A stretch of 64,000 bases of DNA. Source: Sphingobacterium sp. LZ7M1. GTDB taxonomy: Bacteria; Bacteroidota; Bacteroidia; Sphingobacteriales; Sphingobacteriaceae. Shown here one piece after another: positions 1 to 8,803 of this stretch (the first letter of the stretch is position 1; each line of letters opens with the position of its first letter). The stretch covers positions 682,001-746,000 of the forward strand of contig NZ_CP101134.1 in assembly GCF_024296865.1 (NCBI RefSeq), read 5' to 3'. The notes under the pieces were generated by a model. That model did not search any database, was not told the DNA's origin, and saw only the letters and a list, made by a program, of their open reading frames with translations. Position numbers and translations under genes: made by a program.

Positions 1-194
1 GTAATTACTCCTACAACCCTGAATATCTGATTAGAGTCCTTATAGAATTTATCATAACTCAATTCATGCTGTATATAAAGCACAATCAATAAGCAAATAG
101 CCATGCTAAATGCAAATCCCCCAATCTTGATTATGGAATAAAACCTCTGATTCTTGAGGTTCCTCCAAGCGATTTTTATATTGTTTTGAAACAT
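1..194 (-). CDS. FtsX/MacB-like ABC transporter permease, N-terminal part (cut by window edge)
   Basis: The minus strand reads from an ATG at 194 to the window edge without a stop. The product begins MFQNNIKIAWRNLKNQRFYS, followed by a hydrophobic segment and an HELSYDKFY stretch. This is the usual start of the large two-FtsX-domain permeases found downstream in this window: a cytoplasmic amphipathic start, the first membrane helix, then the periplasmic MacB core. Only about 64 residues are visible. No promoter of the kind found before the 340-2733 gene lies in the 145-bp gap, so it is probably transcribed with that gene. Confidence 0.8.
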   Translation of the reverse strand, partial: MFQNNIKIAWRNLKNQRFYSIIKIGGFAFSMAICLLIVLYIQHELSYDKFYKDSNQIFRVVGVI

Positions 195-201
195 TTTTTT
201 C

Positions 202-328
202 TTAGTATTTAGTAGCTAGTATTTAGTATTAAGACTCGCATGTATCAATTATATTTACGTTTTAGAAATTTTAAGTTCAGTTTTATAGACTCCATAGGTC
301 TAAATACTAAATACTTAATACTAAATAC
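202..328. repeat. Inverted pair of heptanucleotide arrays (TTAGTAT/TAAATAC)
   Basis: Positions 202-229 hold four consecutive 7-bp units of TTAGTAT type (the second is TTAGTAG, the third CTAGTAT). Positions 301-328 hold four units of TAAATAC type (the third is TTAATAC). The second unit is the reverse complement of the first in rotated phase, so the two arrays could pair across a loop of about 70 bases. The second array lies 11 bases beyond the stop codon of the permease gene that ends at 340. Confidence 0.85.
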
Positions 329-339
329 TTTAAAAAGAA

Positions 340-2733
340 TTACTCATCCCTCAAACTATCCACAATATTCGCATTCGCGGCTCTAAAGGCTTGCCAAGCG
401 ATGGTAGACCAAGCAATGATAACGGCTAGACCTGCTGCTAGGGCAAACATCCACCATTGGATATTGATGCGGTAGGCATAGGTCTGCAACCAATTATTCA
501 TGACCCACCATGCTATTGGTGCTGCCATTAAAAAGGCAATAAGGACTAATCTTATAAAGTCTTTAGAAAGGAGTATAATGATACTGGATACCGAAGACCC
601 TAAGACCTTACGGATACCAATCTCCTTCACCCTTGTATTAATAGTTAATAATGCTAGAGCGAATAACCCTAGGCAAGAAATAACAATGGCTATACTCGTT
701 CCGCTGATGACAATTTTTGAAAATGTCCGCTCCGATTGATACAGGTTCTGCGTGTTCTCATCGAGATAAGAAGGGTCAACCTTAGCTTTTGGATTTACTT
801 TTTTCCATATCGCATTTACCTTATCCAAAGTTTCAGCAAGCTGTTGCGTTTCGACACGGACAAAGATGTATTCCACAGTGAAAACATTTGGATTTACTGA
901 AATGGTTAATGGCTCGACTTGGGCCCTAAGATCTTGGAAATTAAAATCATCCATGATCCCAATCACGGTACTTTTACCGTTCAGGTCTATTTCCTTTCCC
1001 AATACTTTATCCGCACCACCAAATTGTGCCGCCATCTGTTTGTTGATAACTACAGCATTCGTATCGGTACCGAAGGAACGGTCAAAATCCCTGCCTCCCA
1101 ATAATTTGATGCCTAACGTATTTAGGTAATCATAATCTACACGCATGAAATTAGTTTGGATCTCTTTGTTCTCATACTCAAAACCAAAGATGCTCCTTTG
1201 TAAAGTGCCATCTCGTCCCTTACCAATATTTACATCCGCTGCACTGACATTCTTTACCCAGGTTTGTTGGCTTAACTCAGCACGCATCCTTTGCACCATA
1301 TCTTCTTTATTGACTCCAGCACCAATTGGAATACTGATGACTTCAGTTTTATTAAATCCTAATGGCTTATTCGAGATATAGTTCAATTGGGTGCTGATTA
1401 CAATGGTGGCAATGATCAATATAATGGCGATCACAAATTGCAATACTGTTAATGAACTTCTAAGACTTGATGTTTTTATTTTATTGGATCCCTTTAGGGA
1501 TTGGATAATATTTGTCCGTGCTGCTTTAAAGGCCGGTAATCCTCCGGCAAGAAGGGAGATTAGCAGGAATGCCACTAGGAAGATAACGAGGTTCTTGATA
1601 TTAAATAGATCTGTTATTTTCAATTGGTAATTCATGTTGGCATTGAACTGCGGTAAAACCAAATAGGCGATGAGTAACCCTACCAACAATGAAATAATAC
1701 ATAAGATAAAAGATTCTAGGGTCAACTGCTTTACAATGTCCCAGGTCGTTCCGCCTAATGTCTTGCGAGTGCCAATTTCCCTATTTCTACTGATAGCATT
1801 AGCTAAGGAGAGATTGATGAAATTGGACGATGCAATAAACATAATTAAGCCCGAGATCAACAATAATATCCAAGGATAATTAGATGATAAAGAGGCTGAA
1901 GGACCAAAATCATTTAAGTGTACTTTGGCTAACGGCAATAAGTGGAAACTGAAATAACTGCCATTAACATCTGCTTTTCCGCCATCACGTTTCAACCGGT
2001 CTATATCATTTTTAAAAAATTGTTCTGTAAATGCTTTGGTTTCCTTGCCGAAAGTCGCATCGTTGACTTCAGCTTTCATTTTTACATAAACCTCATGGTC
2101 TGAGTTGTCCCAGACTTGCGTCTGTTCAAGGTAACCAGGTCTGTTTTCAAATCTATAGAGCGAATTAAAACGAAGGCTCGAATTGCTAGGAATATCTTTC
2201 AGGACTGCGCCAATGGTAGCCGCCTTCCAAACCCCATTTAAATTAACCTCAATCTGTTTTCCAACTACATCTGTGTTGTCAAACAGATTCTTTGCCATAT
2301 TCTCCGTCAAGACCATATTGTCAAGACCCGAAAGGACATTCTTATTACCTGATATAAAAGGAAAATCGAAAATCTTGAAAAAATCCTCATCCACAAATCT
2401 ATTGGTTGAAGTAAATTCTTTCTCTCCATTTTTCAGTACCAATTTACTATTGGCATAGCGCGTAATACTTTCAATACTTGGAATATCCTTTTTCAACTGT
2501 GGCGCTAAAGGTGAAGGCATCGAAGAATCCTCTCTTTTTCCAGTTTCCGGTTCTGAACTTTTATAAAGAAGCGCAATTCTTTCCCCATTAGGATGGAAAT
2601 TATCAAATGACAACTCAAACATTGCTGTCAAAAACAAAACCGTTGATGCTGCAATGGCAATAGCCAATCCTATGATGTGAATAGCACTTAAGGATTTGGT
2701 CTTTAATATCGATCTCCAAGCTGTTTTAAGCAT
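340..2733 (-). CDS. Large double-FtsX-domain ABC transporter permease
   Basis: A 797-residue integral membrane protein of the MacB/FtsX permease superfamily in its Bacteroidota double form. It has a first membrane helix at about residues 15-40, a large periplasmic MacB-type core, three helices around 285-410, a second single helix near 430-455, a second periplasmic domain, and three C-terminal helices. The signature GTRKTLGG sits in the first FtsX repeat and IGIRKVLGSS in the second, and the protein ends VDSLRDE. No ATPase gene adjoins it; the only one in the locus is at 12022-12702. In MacB-type systems such permeases transmit ATPase movement to the periplasm rather than forming a classical channel. 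The substrate cannot be told. The gene has its own enhancer-like promoter upstream (2811-2918). Confidence 0.9.
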   Translation of the reverse strand: MLKTAWRSILKTKSLSAIHIIGLAIAIAASTVLFLTAMFELSFDNFHPNGERIALLYKSSEPETGKREDSSMPSPLAPQLKKDIPSIESITRYANSKLVLKNGEKEFTSTNRFVDEDFFKIFDFPFISGNKNVLSGLDNMVLTENMAKNLFDNTDVVGKQIEVNLNGVWKAATIGAVLKDIPSNSSLRFNSLYRFENRPGYLEQTQVWDNSDHEVYVKMKAEVNDATFGKETKAFTEQFFKNDIDRLKRDGGKADVNGSYFSFHLLPLAKVHLNDFGPSASLSSNYPWILLLISGLIMFIASSNFINLSLANAISRNREIGTRKTLGGTTWDIVKQLTLESFILCIISLLVGLLIAYLVLPQFNANMNYQLKITDLFNIKNLVIFLVAFLLISLLAGGLPAFKAARTNIIQSLKGSNKIKTSSLRSSLTVLQFVIAIILIIATIVISTQLNYISNKPLGFNKTEVISIPIGAGVNKEDMVQRMRAELSQQTWVKNVSAADVNIGKGRDGTLQRSIFGFEYENKEIQTNFMRVDYDYLNTLGIKLLGGRDFDRSFGTDTNAVVINKQMAAQFGGADKVLGKEIDLNGKSTVIGIMDDFNFQDLRAQVEPLTISVNPNVFTVEYIFVRVETQQLAETLDKVNAIWKKVNPKAKVDPSYLDENTQNLYQSERTFSKIVISGTSIAIVISCLGLFALALLTINTRVKEIGIRKVLGSSVSSIIILLSKDFIRLVLIAFLMAAPIAWWVMNNWLQTYAYRINIQWWMFALAAGLAVIIAWSTIAWQAFRAANANIVDSLRDE

Positions 2734-2810
2734 TTTAGTAGTATTGAGATTTGAGTGTTGAAATATGGTAAAGCAAATTCCATATCAATTTTTTTTCGTA
2801 TTAAACAGCA

Positions 2811-2827
2811 ATTCAATTCATTTGCCA
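2811..2827 (-). promoter_or_regulatory. Putative sigma54-type promoter of the 340-2733 permease gene
   Basis: Read on the minus strand this is TGGCAA, ATGAA, TTGAAT. The TGGCA half matches the -24 element of sigma54 promoters (TGGCAC-N5-TTGCA). The -12 half keeps TTG but lacks the usual GC. The same 13 bases TGGCAAATGAATT recur before the 11166-11537 gene. The paired palindromes lie 53 bp upstream. Confidence 0.55.
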
Positions 2828-2880
2828 TAAATGTAATATATTGATTATCTGTTATTTGTGTATATCCTTAAAGATTGATA

Positions 2881-2918
2881 TGTTCATTATCGGACGATTT
2901 GTTGTTCGCTAATGAACG
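2881..2918. promoter_or_regulatory. Paired 16-bp palindromes, putative enhancer sites for the sigma54-type regulator
   Basis: Two copies of an interrupted palindrome lie 22 bp apart: TGTTCATTATCGGACG at 2881-2896 and TGTTCGCTAATGAACG at 2903-2918. They match the TGTTCG-N4-CGAACA pattern seen upstream of three other units in this locus. The 22-bp spacing (two helical turns) would place two dimers on the same DNA face. Confidence 0.7.
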
Positions 2919-2922
2919 TAAT

Positions 2923-3035
2923 GGATTTGAACCAGGATGGAAAGGATGAGAGGATGGGCCAAGATCTGGATTTGAACCAGGATGGAAAGGATAAGAGGAT
3001 GGGGCAAGATCTGGATTTGAACCTGGATGGGGTGC
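2923..3035 (+). repeat. 45-bp tandem repeat, 2.5 copies, of a dispersed family
   Basis: Copies at 2923-2967 and 2968-3012 differ at two positions, and a partial copy follows at 3013-3035. Each unit starts GGATTTGAACCAGGATGG and ends CAAGATCT, with GGAT recurring every 8-9 bases. Related copies occur at 11842-11921 and 47046-47091 (reverse orientation) and at 26022-26063, always between genes. Confidence 0.85.
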
Positions 3036-3480
3036 GACTTCTAAATACCTTACGACCCTGTCATCCTTGACCGAAGGTCAAGGAACTGTTCGCCAATGCT
3101 ATCATTAATGTTAATAAAATAATAATATAAACAATGAAAGATCCAAGCTAATTCGGATAGACCTCCATATGAAGGTTTAACTGAAAAATAAGACAAAATA
3201 AAACCCCCAACAGGGGGTGGAATCTTTGTAGAAAATGATTTGTTATTTGGGAGAACCCCTAGCGGGGGTGAAATATTTTTCTATACCCTTTTTGTGTCAT
3301 CCTGATGGCTCCGCCGAAGGATCTCGGAACTATCCAAACTTCATTTGAAATAGTTTTCTCATCTTACGATTTCGAAATGACCCCTATCCAAAAAAATATA
3401 AAATAGATTCTTCGTTGTACTCTGAATCCCTCTGATTTTCAATCTGTTAATTCCCGGCAATAGTCCGCCGGAAAATTCTA

Positions 3481-3583
3481 TTGTCTATTGTCTTGTGTCT
3501 TATGTCTTAAGTCTTAACCCCTTTCCACTCTCTCAAATCTCATATCTCACATCTCATGTCCATTCAAGGGCAAAGCCCTTGAA
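3481..3583 (-). repeat. 3'-flank block: heptamer arrays plus stop-adjacent hairpin (copy 1)
   Basis: The block holds five 7-bp units of NNGTCTT type (3481-3515), four of TCTCANA type (3531-3558) and a perfect 9-bp stem with an AAA loop (3563-3583) whose edge touches the stop codon at 3584. No T run follows the hairpin on the minus strand, so it is not a standard intrinsic terminator. Very similar blocks follow the next two permease genes at 6063-6184 and 8673-8803. Confidence 0.85.
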
Positions 3584-6004
3584 TTACTCATCCCTCAAGC
3601 TATCTACAGGATTTGCTTTGGCGGCGAAGTAAGTCCTGGACGTAAGGACCAGTGTAGCAACTGCCGAAAGGCCAATTCCTGCGATGACAAAAATCCACCA
3701 TGAGAGTTCGGTCTTATAGACAAAATCGTTGAGCCATTCATGCATAAAATACCAGGCAATAGGGAATGCGATGACAGAAGCGATAATGACAAGGAGCATT
3801 AGGTTTTTCAACAGTAAGAATATTATCTGGCTGACCGAAGCACCTAGAACTTTACGGATGCCGATTTCTTTTACACGCTGGTTGGTGATGAATACAGCCA
3901 AACCAAACAATCCCAGTGAAGCAATGCTGATGGAAAGCCATACCGCCCAACTCAACAGCTTTGATAGGTTCTGTTCGGTTTTATAGAAATTGGCAATAAT
4001 ATCATCGACGAATTTATAGTCAAATGTTTCCTCAGGGTAGAGGCTTTTAAACTTGCTTTCGATTTTACTAATCGCATTTTTCCAAGTTTCAGGGTGGTTT
4101 TTATCCAAAGCCACATGCATCATATAACCCGAATTGCTGCTCCAGTACATCGTAGGTCTTACGGCTTCGCGTGCTGAAGAAATATTAAAATCCTTCATTA
4201 CTCCAACAATGGTTGTTTGACCATTATTGAATGTTTTGCCAATGGCGTCCTCAGGATTTTTCAGACCAAGAAGTTCCAACATCTTGACATTGATAATACT
4301 TTCCGAAACAGAGTCAAGGACTCGGACGTTTCTACCAGTTATTAGCGGAATATTATAAACCTTAATAAAGTTCTCATCCCCATTTCTAGCATCGAAGGTG
4401 ACCATTTTCTTGTCCGAAGTGTTTTGGTCATACGCCATTCCGGAGCTCATGTAACCATTGAATGCCGGCGATTGATTGCCAAAACTAACCGCATTTACTT
4501 CAGCTAAATTTTCCAATTCAGTCTTTAGGACCTTTCCCTTTTGTTCACGGTCGAAGTTTGGAACGAAAAAAGTCACTACTGCATCCTTATTGAAACCCAT
4601 ATCCATATTAATAGCATAATGGATCTGCTTGGATACCACCAATACGGCAATCAAAAAGACTTGCGCCAAAACAAATTGGAAAATGGTCAATCCTTTTCTT
4701 ACCCAGGCGCTTCTACTCAGATTACTGTTTTTTGTGGCTTGGTTTTTCAAGGCCATAATAGGAGAGTATCCCGTTAGGACCCAAGCCGGATAAAAACCCG
4801 CGATACAGGTAATAACTAGCAGTTGAAGAACCAAAAATCCTATGATTTCCAAAACTGGAATGGACGAAACGGTAAATCCTTTAGGAAGAAATCCTGCGAA
4901 GGCCTGAGTCAGGATAGGAATTAATATTACGGATAATATCGTAGCAAATCCTGCAACTAAAAATGTCTCCAATAGAAATTGTTTTACCAGATTTGACTTC
5001 TTTCCACCCAATGTTTTCCTGATTCCAATCTCTTTAGCACGCTCTGTAGATTGAGCCGTAGAGAGATTGATAAAATTAATAGCTCCTAAAGTCAGTAGGA
5101 AGACCGCTAACAAGATTAAGTTTCTTAAGGTGGATTCTTTTACAGCATTGTAATTGAATTTAATGTCAAAATGGACATCCTTTAAAGGTTGAAGGATAAA
5201 ATTATCCTTCCATTCATAATCATTTTGCTCTTTGTTCTTACTTAAGATCCCAGCAATTACCTTTTCAATATTTTTAGGCGAAGTTCCAGGTTTTAATAAG
5301 AGAATACATTGATTGCCACCATTATAATTACTCCATTGATCCCAAGATTTTATCACTTTCAAGGAAGCATTGTTTTCAACCGTAGAAACTGAAATTATTC
5401 CATCATACTTGAAATCAGAATTCTCTTTCATATCAGCTACGACAGCTCCAACAGTCAATTGTATGCTATCAGCAAATAAGATATTTTTCCCTACCACATC
5501 ACTAGCATTAGCCTTTGGGAATAGAATCTCGGCCTTACTTTGGGTAAGAACAATAGTATTAGGCTCTTTTAGGGAGTTGATATCTCCCGCTAAAGAAGCA
5601 TGTGGAAATATGCTGAAGTATTTTTCATTGCTAAAGGTCAAACCTTCTTCATTTGGAAATACCTTTTCTTCCTGACCAGCTTCCTTTTCGATTTTCAACT
5701 TTGCAGTCCCTAATTCCAAATTCGGAACAACTGCCTCCACACCCGTCAATTCTGTTTGCATGGCCCGTATCAATGGAACCAATACCGCGTCGCCTTTATA
5801 ACCTCCATCACTTACAACCTTATATACACGGTCTCCATGTGGCAAATGCTTGTCAAAACTAAAGTCATAGCGCACCATCAAAAAAATGATCAGGGTCGCA
5901 CAGATCCCAATGGCCAAACTGATTACACTAATAGAGGTTACCAGTAAATTTTTCTTTAAAAATCTCCAAGCCGTTTTAAAATGATTTCTTAACATTTTGG
6001 TCAA
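3584..6004 (-). CDS. Large double-FtsX-domain ABC transporter permease
   Basis: An 806-residue permease with the same layout as its neighbours: a first helix near residues 18-45, a MacB-like periplasmic core, FtsX helices around 295-440 with IGIRKTLGG, and a second FtsX module ending in ANPVDSLRDE. The coded start MTKMLRNHF could also be read from the fourth residue (5995), which would align it with the sister proteins that start MLKNY. The gene lies third in a tandem of three permeases. The 180-bp upstream gap has only the repeat block of the preceding gene and no recognisable promoter. Confidence 0.9.
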   Translation of the reverse strand: MTKMLRNHFKTAWRFLKKNLLVTSISVISLAIGICATLIIFLMVRYDFSFDKHLPHGDRVYKVVSDGGYKGDAVLVPLIRAMQTELTGVEAVVPNLELGTAKLKIEKEAGQEEKVFPNEEGLTFSNEKYFSIFPHASLAGDINSLKEPNTIVLTQSKAEILFPKANASDVVGKNILFADSIQLTVGAVVADMKENSDFKYDGIISVSTVENNASLKVIKSWDQWSNYNGGNQCILLLKPGTSPKNIEKVIAGILSKNKEQNDYEWKDNFILQPLKDVHFDIKFNYNAVKESTLRNLILLAVFLLTLGAINFINLSTAQSTERAKEIGIRKTLGGKKSNLVKQFLLETFLVAGFATILSVILIPILTQAFAGFLPKGFTVSSIPVLEIIGFLVLQLLVITCIAGFYPAWVLTGYSPIMALKNQATKNSNLSRSAWVRKGLTIFQFVLAQVFLIAVLVVSKQIHYAINMDMGFNKDAVVTFFVPNFDREQKGKVLKTELENLAEVNAVSFGNQSPAFNGYMSSGMAYDQNTSDKKMVTFDARNGDENFIKVYNIPLITGRNVRVLDSVSESIINVKMLELLGLKNPEDAIGKTFNNGQTTIVGVMKDFNISSAREAVRPTMYWSSNSGYMMHVALDKNHPETWKNAISKIESKFKSLYPEETFDYKFVDDIIANFYKTEQNLSKLLSWAVWLSISIASLGLFGLAVFITNQRVKEIGIRKVLGASVSQIIFLLLKNLMLLVIIASVIAFPIAWYFMHEWLNDFVYKTELSWWIFVIAGIGLSAVATLVLTSRTYFAAKANPVDSLRDE

Positions 6005-6062
6005 TATTTAATTTAATATCTTCTTTATTAATCCCCCTAGCAATACCCCGCCAGAATTTCTG

Positions 6063-6184
6063 TTGTCTTATGCCTATTATCTTATGTCTACAGCCATGTA
6101 GCCTTCCCTCTCTCTCAAATCTCATATCTCACATCTCATATCCATTCAAGCATCTCATATCCATTCAAGGGCAAAGCCCTTGAA
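6063..6184 (-). repeat. 3'-flank block: heptamer arrays plus stop-adjacent hairpin (copy 2)
   Basis: It carries units of NNGTCTT type at 6063-6090 (with two variants), TCTCANA units at 6113-6140, and the same 9-bp stem with AAA loop at 6164-6184 touching the stop codon. A 19-bp segment (6132-6150) is tandemly duplicated at 6151-6169, which is direct evidence of recent slippage in this block. Confidence 0.85.
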
Positions 6185-8569
6185 TCACTCATCCCTCAAG
6201 CTATCCACCGGATTTGCAAGTGCAGCTTTTATAGATTGGAAACTAATAGTTGCCAGAGAAATAAAGATTGCTGCTGCTCCTGCGATCACAAAATAGTACC
6301 ATTCCATATGGATGCGGTATTCAAAATCTTGCAGCCAGTTGTTCATTGCCCACCAAGCAATTGGTGAAGCAATTAAGATGGAAATCAAAACCAATTTGAT
6401 AAAGTCCATGGATAGGAGAGAAGTAATCTGAGGAACCGAAGCACCCAAAACCTTTCTTACAGCAATTTCCTTCATTCTAGTTTCCGCCATATAGGCAATC
6501 AAGGCAAGAAGCCCCAAACAGGAAATAAAGATGGTCAAGCCAGCAAAGAGCATGGCAATTGTACCAATAGCCTGAGCTTCCTTGAACTTGTTTTCAAATA
6601 CCTTATCAATAAAGTGATAAGAGAATGGATACTCAGGATTGTATTTCTTAAATATGCCTTCTATGGTTTTTATATTGTCACTAGTTGAATGTGCTGGATT
6701 AAGCCGATAATGAACAACACTAAAATAAGATGATGGACCTAAAATTACTGTTGGTTCAGTTTTGCCAAATGGAGATGCCATCACGAAATCTTTGATTACC
6801 CCGACAACTGTCAGCCTCCTGCCATCACCATTGATAATGCTTCCTACCGGGTTCTTTAACTTCAATACCTGAGCGGCAGCCTCATTAATAAGTACAGCGT
6901 TGCTATCTGTAGGAAATTTGTATGCGTCAATATCTCGCCCATTGATCAAGGTAAAGCCTAAGGTTTTTATACCATCAGCATCAGAACTGAAACGGTTAAA
7001 ATTTATTCTTTTATCTTCATCTAGGGATGCATCAGAGTAAAATCCCCAGCCGGAACTATAACGATCAGTAACTGGAGATAGGTTTTTGGAAACTGAAACC
7101 ACTGCATTGCTACTGAGAAGGTCATTTTTTATGCTTTTGAAGTTCTTCTCAATATTTCCTTCAATTTCAGTATAAACCAAACCATTTTCTTGGTATCCAC
7201 GATCTCTTTCTTTGCTATGGTTGATCTGTTGATAAACAACTACGGTTGCAATAATCAAGATGATGGCTAGGGTAAATTGAACGATAACTAAAACCGAGCG
7301 CATACTTACACCTTTAGTGGTTGCCTTAAACTTCCCTTTCAACGTACTGATTGGTTTAAACGCTGAAAGAAAAAATGCAGGATAGGCACCAGCTAATAAG
7401 CCTGTAAATAAAGCAAAACCTAATAAAAACAACCAGGTTGAGGCTGTTAAAAATGAAATTGAGATATTCTTAGAAACTAACTCATTAAAGTAAGGAAGAG
7501 CAATTATTATGATGATAATCGAAAGTACAGCTGCGAGAAGACTGATGAGGATACTTTCTGTCAAAAACTGAAGTATTAAACTTTTTTTGTCTGCTCCAAT
7601 AACTTTTCTTACGCCAACTTCCTTGGCCCTTCTTTCTGATTTTGCCGTACTTAAGTTCATAAAATTAATACATGCAACTAATAGGATAAAACCACCTATC
7701 CACGCAAACAGATTAACTAGGTCAATCCTCCCTGTTTTGAATTCGCCACCTTTCCCATTATTATATAAAAACTGATCCTTATAGGGAAATGCGAAAATAT
7801 CTACGGTACTTCTATTAACTGATGTATTGTTGTCACCATTGATATGGTCCCTTGTAAAACTCTTTATCTTATTGTTGAAATCAGAAAGTGATATTCCATT
7901 TTTCAACAAGATATAAGTGAAAATAGAATTGTTAGACCAATTCTCATCATAATAATTGATGCTTTTGGGATATTCCCAAGAAATTAAGCCTTCAAAATCA
8001 AAACTTGAATTCGAGGGAATATCCGCGATAACCGCTTGTACTCTGACTTGGTCCACAGAATCAATTTTTATGATCTTGCCAATTGGATCTTCATTACCAA
8101 ACAGGTCTTTGGCTTTCTTGGCTGTTAAGACGATGGATTTTAGGTCATTCAGTAAATTGCTCTTTTCTCCAGCTATAATAGGAAAACTGAACATATTAAA
8201 GAACCCAGGGTCGACAAATGATAAATTGGTTTTTAATTTTTTATCTTCATAGCTGGTCAAAAAATAATTCTGATCGCTATATCTAGAATACGATTCAATA
8301 TCCGGAAATTCTTCTTTCATGGAAGGACCAAGGATCTTTGGGGTGTAAACCCAAGCATATTTTGATCCTTGATTCTCATCCCTATTACTCATGATATACA
8401 AACGGTCACTTTTCTCATGATACCGATCCATGGTCAGCATATTCTGCAACCAAAGCAAAATCATTAATGCACCAGCCATCCCAATCGCCAATCCGATGAT
8501 ATTTATTGCCGTAAATCCCTTATTCCTTAAAAGATTCCTCCACGCTATTTTGATATAGTTCTTAAGCAT
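6185..8569 (-). CDS. Large double-FtsX-domain ABC transporter permease
   Basis: A 794-residue permease starting MLKNYIKIAWRNLLRNKGFT, with the first helix at about 20-45 (INIIGLAIGMAGALMILLW), the first FtsX module with VGVRKVIGADKK, and the second with IAVRKVLGASV. It ends ANPVDSLRDE. It resembles the 8804-11164 product most closely, sharing the LLAGAYPAFFLSAFKP-type region, which points to tandem duplication. No ATPase is adjacent. The start is supported by exact agreement with the paralogues. It is probably transcribed with the genes to its right. Confidence 0.9.
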   Translation of the reverse strand: MLKNYIKIAWRNLLRNKGFTAINIIGLAIGMAGALMILLWLQNMLTMDRYHEKSDRLYIMSNRDENQGSKYAWVYTPKILGPSMKEEFPDIESYSRYSDQNYFLTSYEDKKLKTNLSFVDPGFFNMFSFPIIAGEKSNLLNDLKSIVLTAKKAKDLFGNEDPIGKIIKIDSVDQVRVQAVIADIPSNSSFDFEGLISWEYPKSINYYDENWSNNSIFTYILLKNGISLSDFNNKIKSFTRDHINGDNNTSVNRSTVDIFAFPYKDQFLYNNGKGGEFKTGRIDLVNLFAWIGGFILLVACINFMNLSTAKSERRAKEVGVRKVIGADKKSLILQFLTESILISLLAAVLSIIIIIIALPYFNELVSKNISISFLTASTWLFLLGFALFTGLLAGAYPAFFLSAFKPISTLKGKFKATTKGVSMRSVLVIVQFTLAIILIIATVVVYQQINHSKERDRGYQENGLVYTEIEGNIEKNFKSIKNDLLSSNAVVSVSKNLSPVTDRYSSGWGFYSDASLDEDKRINFNRFSSDADGIKTLGFTLINGRDIDAYKFPTDSNAVLINEAAAQVLKLKNPVGSIINGDGRRLTVVGVIKDFVMASPFGKTEPTVILGPSSYFSVVHYRLNPAHSTSDNIKTIEGIFKKYNPEYPFSYHFIDKVFENKFKEAQAIGTIAMLFAGLTIFISCLGLLALIAYMAETRMKEIAVRKVLGASVPQITSLLSMDFIKLVLISILIASPIAWWAMNNWLQDFEYRIHMEWYYFVIAGAAAIFISLATISFQSIKAALANPVDSLRDE

Positions 8570-8672
8570 TACTTTCTTATTTAATGGTTAGCAATAGATT
8601 CACTGGCTCCCCGAAGAATCCCTCTACTTTTTAATCCGTTAATTCCCGATGGTGTCCCTCCAGAAAGTTCTG

Positions 8673-8803
8673 TTGTCTTATGTCTATTGTCTGTTGTCTA
8701 CAGCCATGCAGCCTTTCCACTCTCTCAAATCTCATATCTCATATCTCAAATCTCAAATCTTAAATCTCACATCTCATATCCATTCAAGGGCAAAGCCCTT
8801 GAA
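8673..8803 (-). repeat. 3'-flank block: heptamer arrays plus stop-adjacent hairpin (copy 3)
   Basis: Four NNGTCTN units (8673-8700) and eight TCTCANA-type units (8723-8778, one TCTTAAA) precede the 9-bp stem with AAA loop at 8783-8803, which abuts the stop codon. The unit number differs from copies 1 and 2 (four each), as expected of a slippage-prone short tandem repeat. Confidence 0.85.

Larger units (their letters stand above)
2734..3583. other. 850-bp intergenic region rich in repeats
   Basis: This non-coding region holds the upstream promoter and palindromes of the 340-2733 gene, 2.5 tandem copies of a 45-bp element (2923-3035), a perfect inverted repeat CCTTGACC-GAA-GGTCAAGG at 3065-3083, two short C5/G5 hairpins at 3203-3217 and 3254-3269, and a dispersed-repeat-like CATCCTGATGGCTCCGCC stretch near 3300. 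Two heptamer arrays and a stop-adjacent hairpin of the next permease gene lie at its right end. I find no open frame that looks like a gene. Confidence 0.8.

Noticed and set aside
3481..3558. Phased short repeats that might be a CRISPR array
   Set aside because: The unit is 7 bp with no spacers and there are no cas genes in the window.
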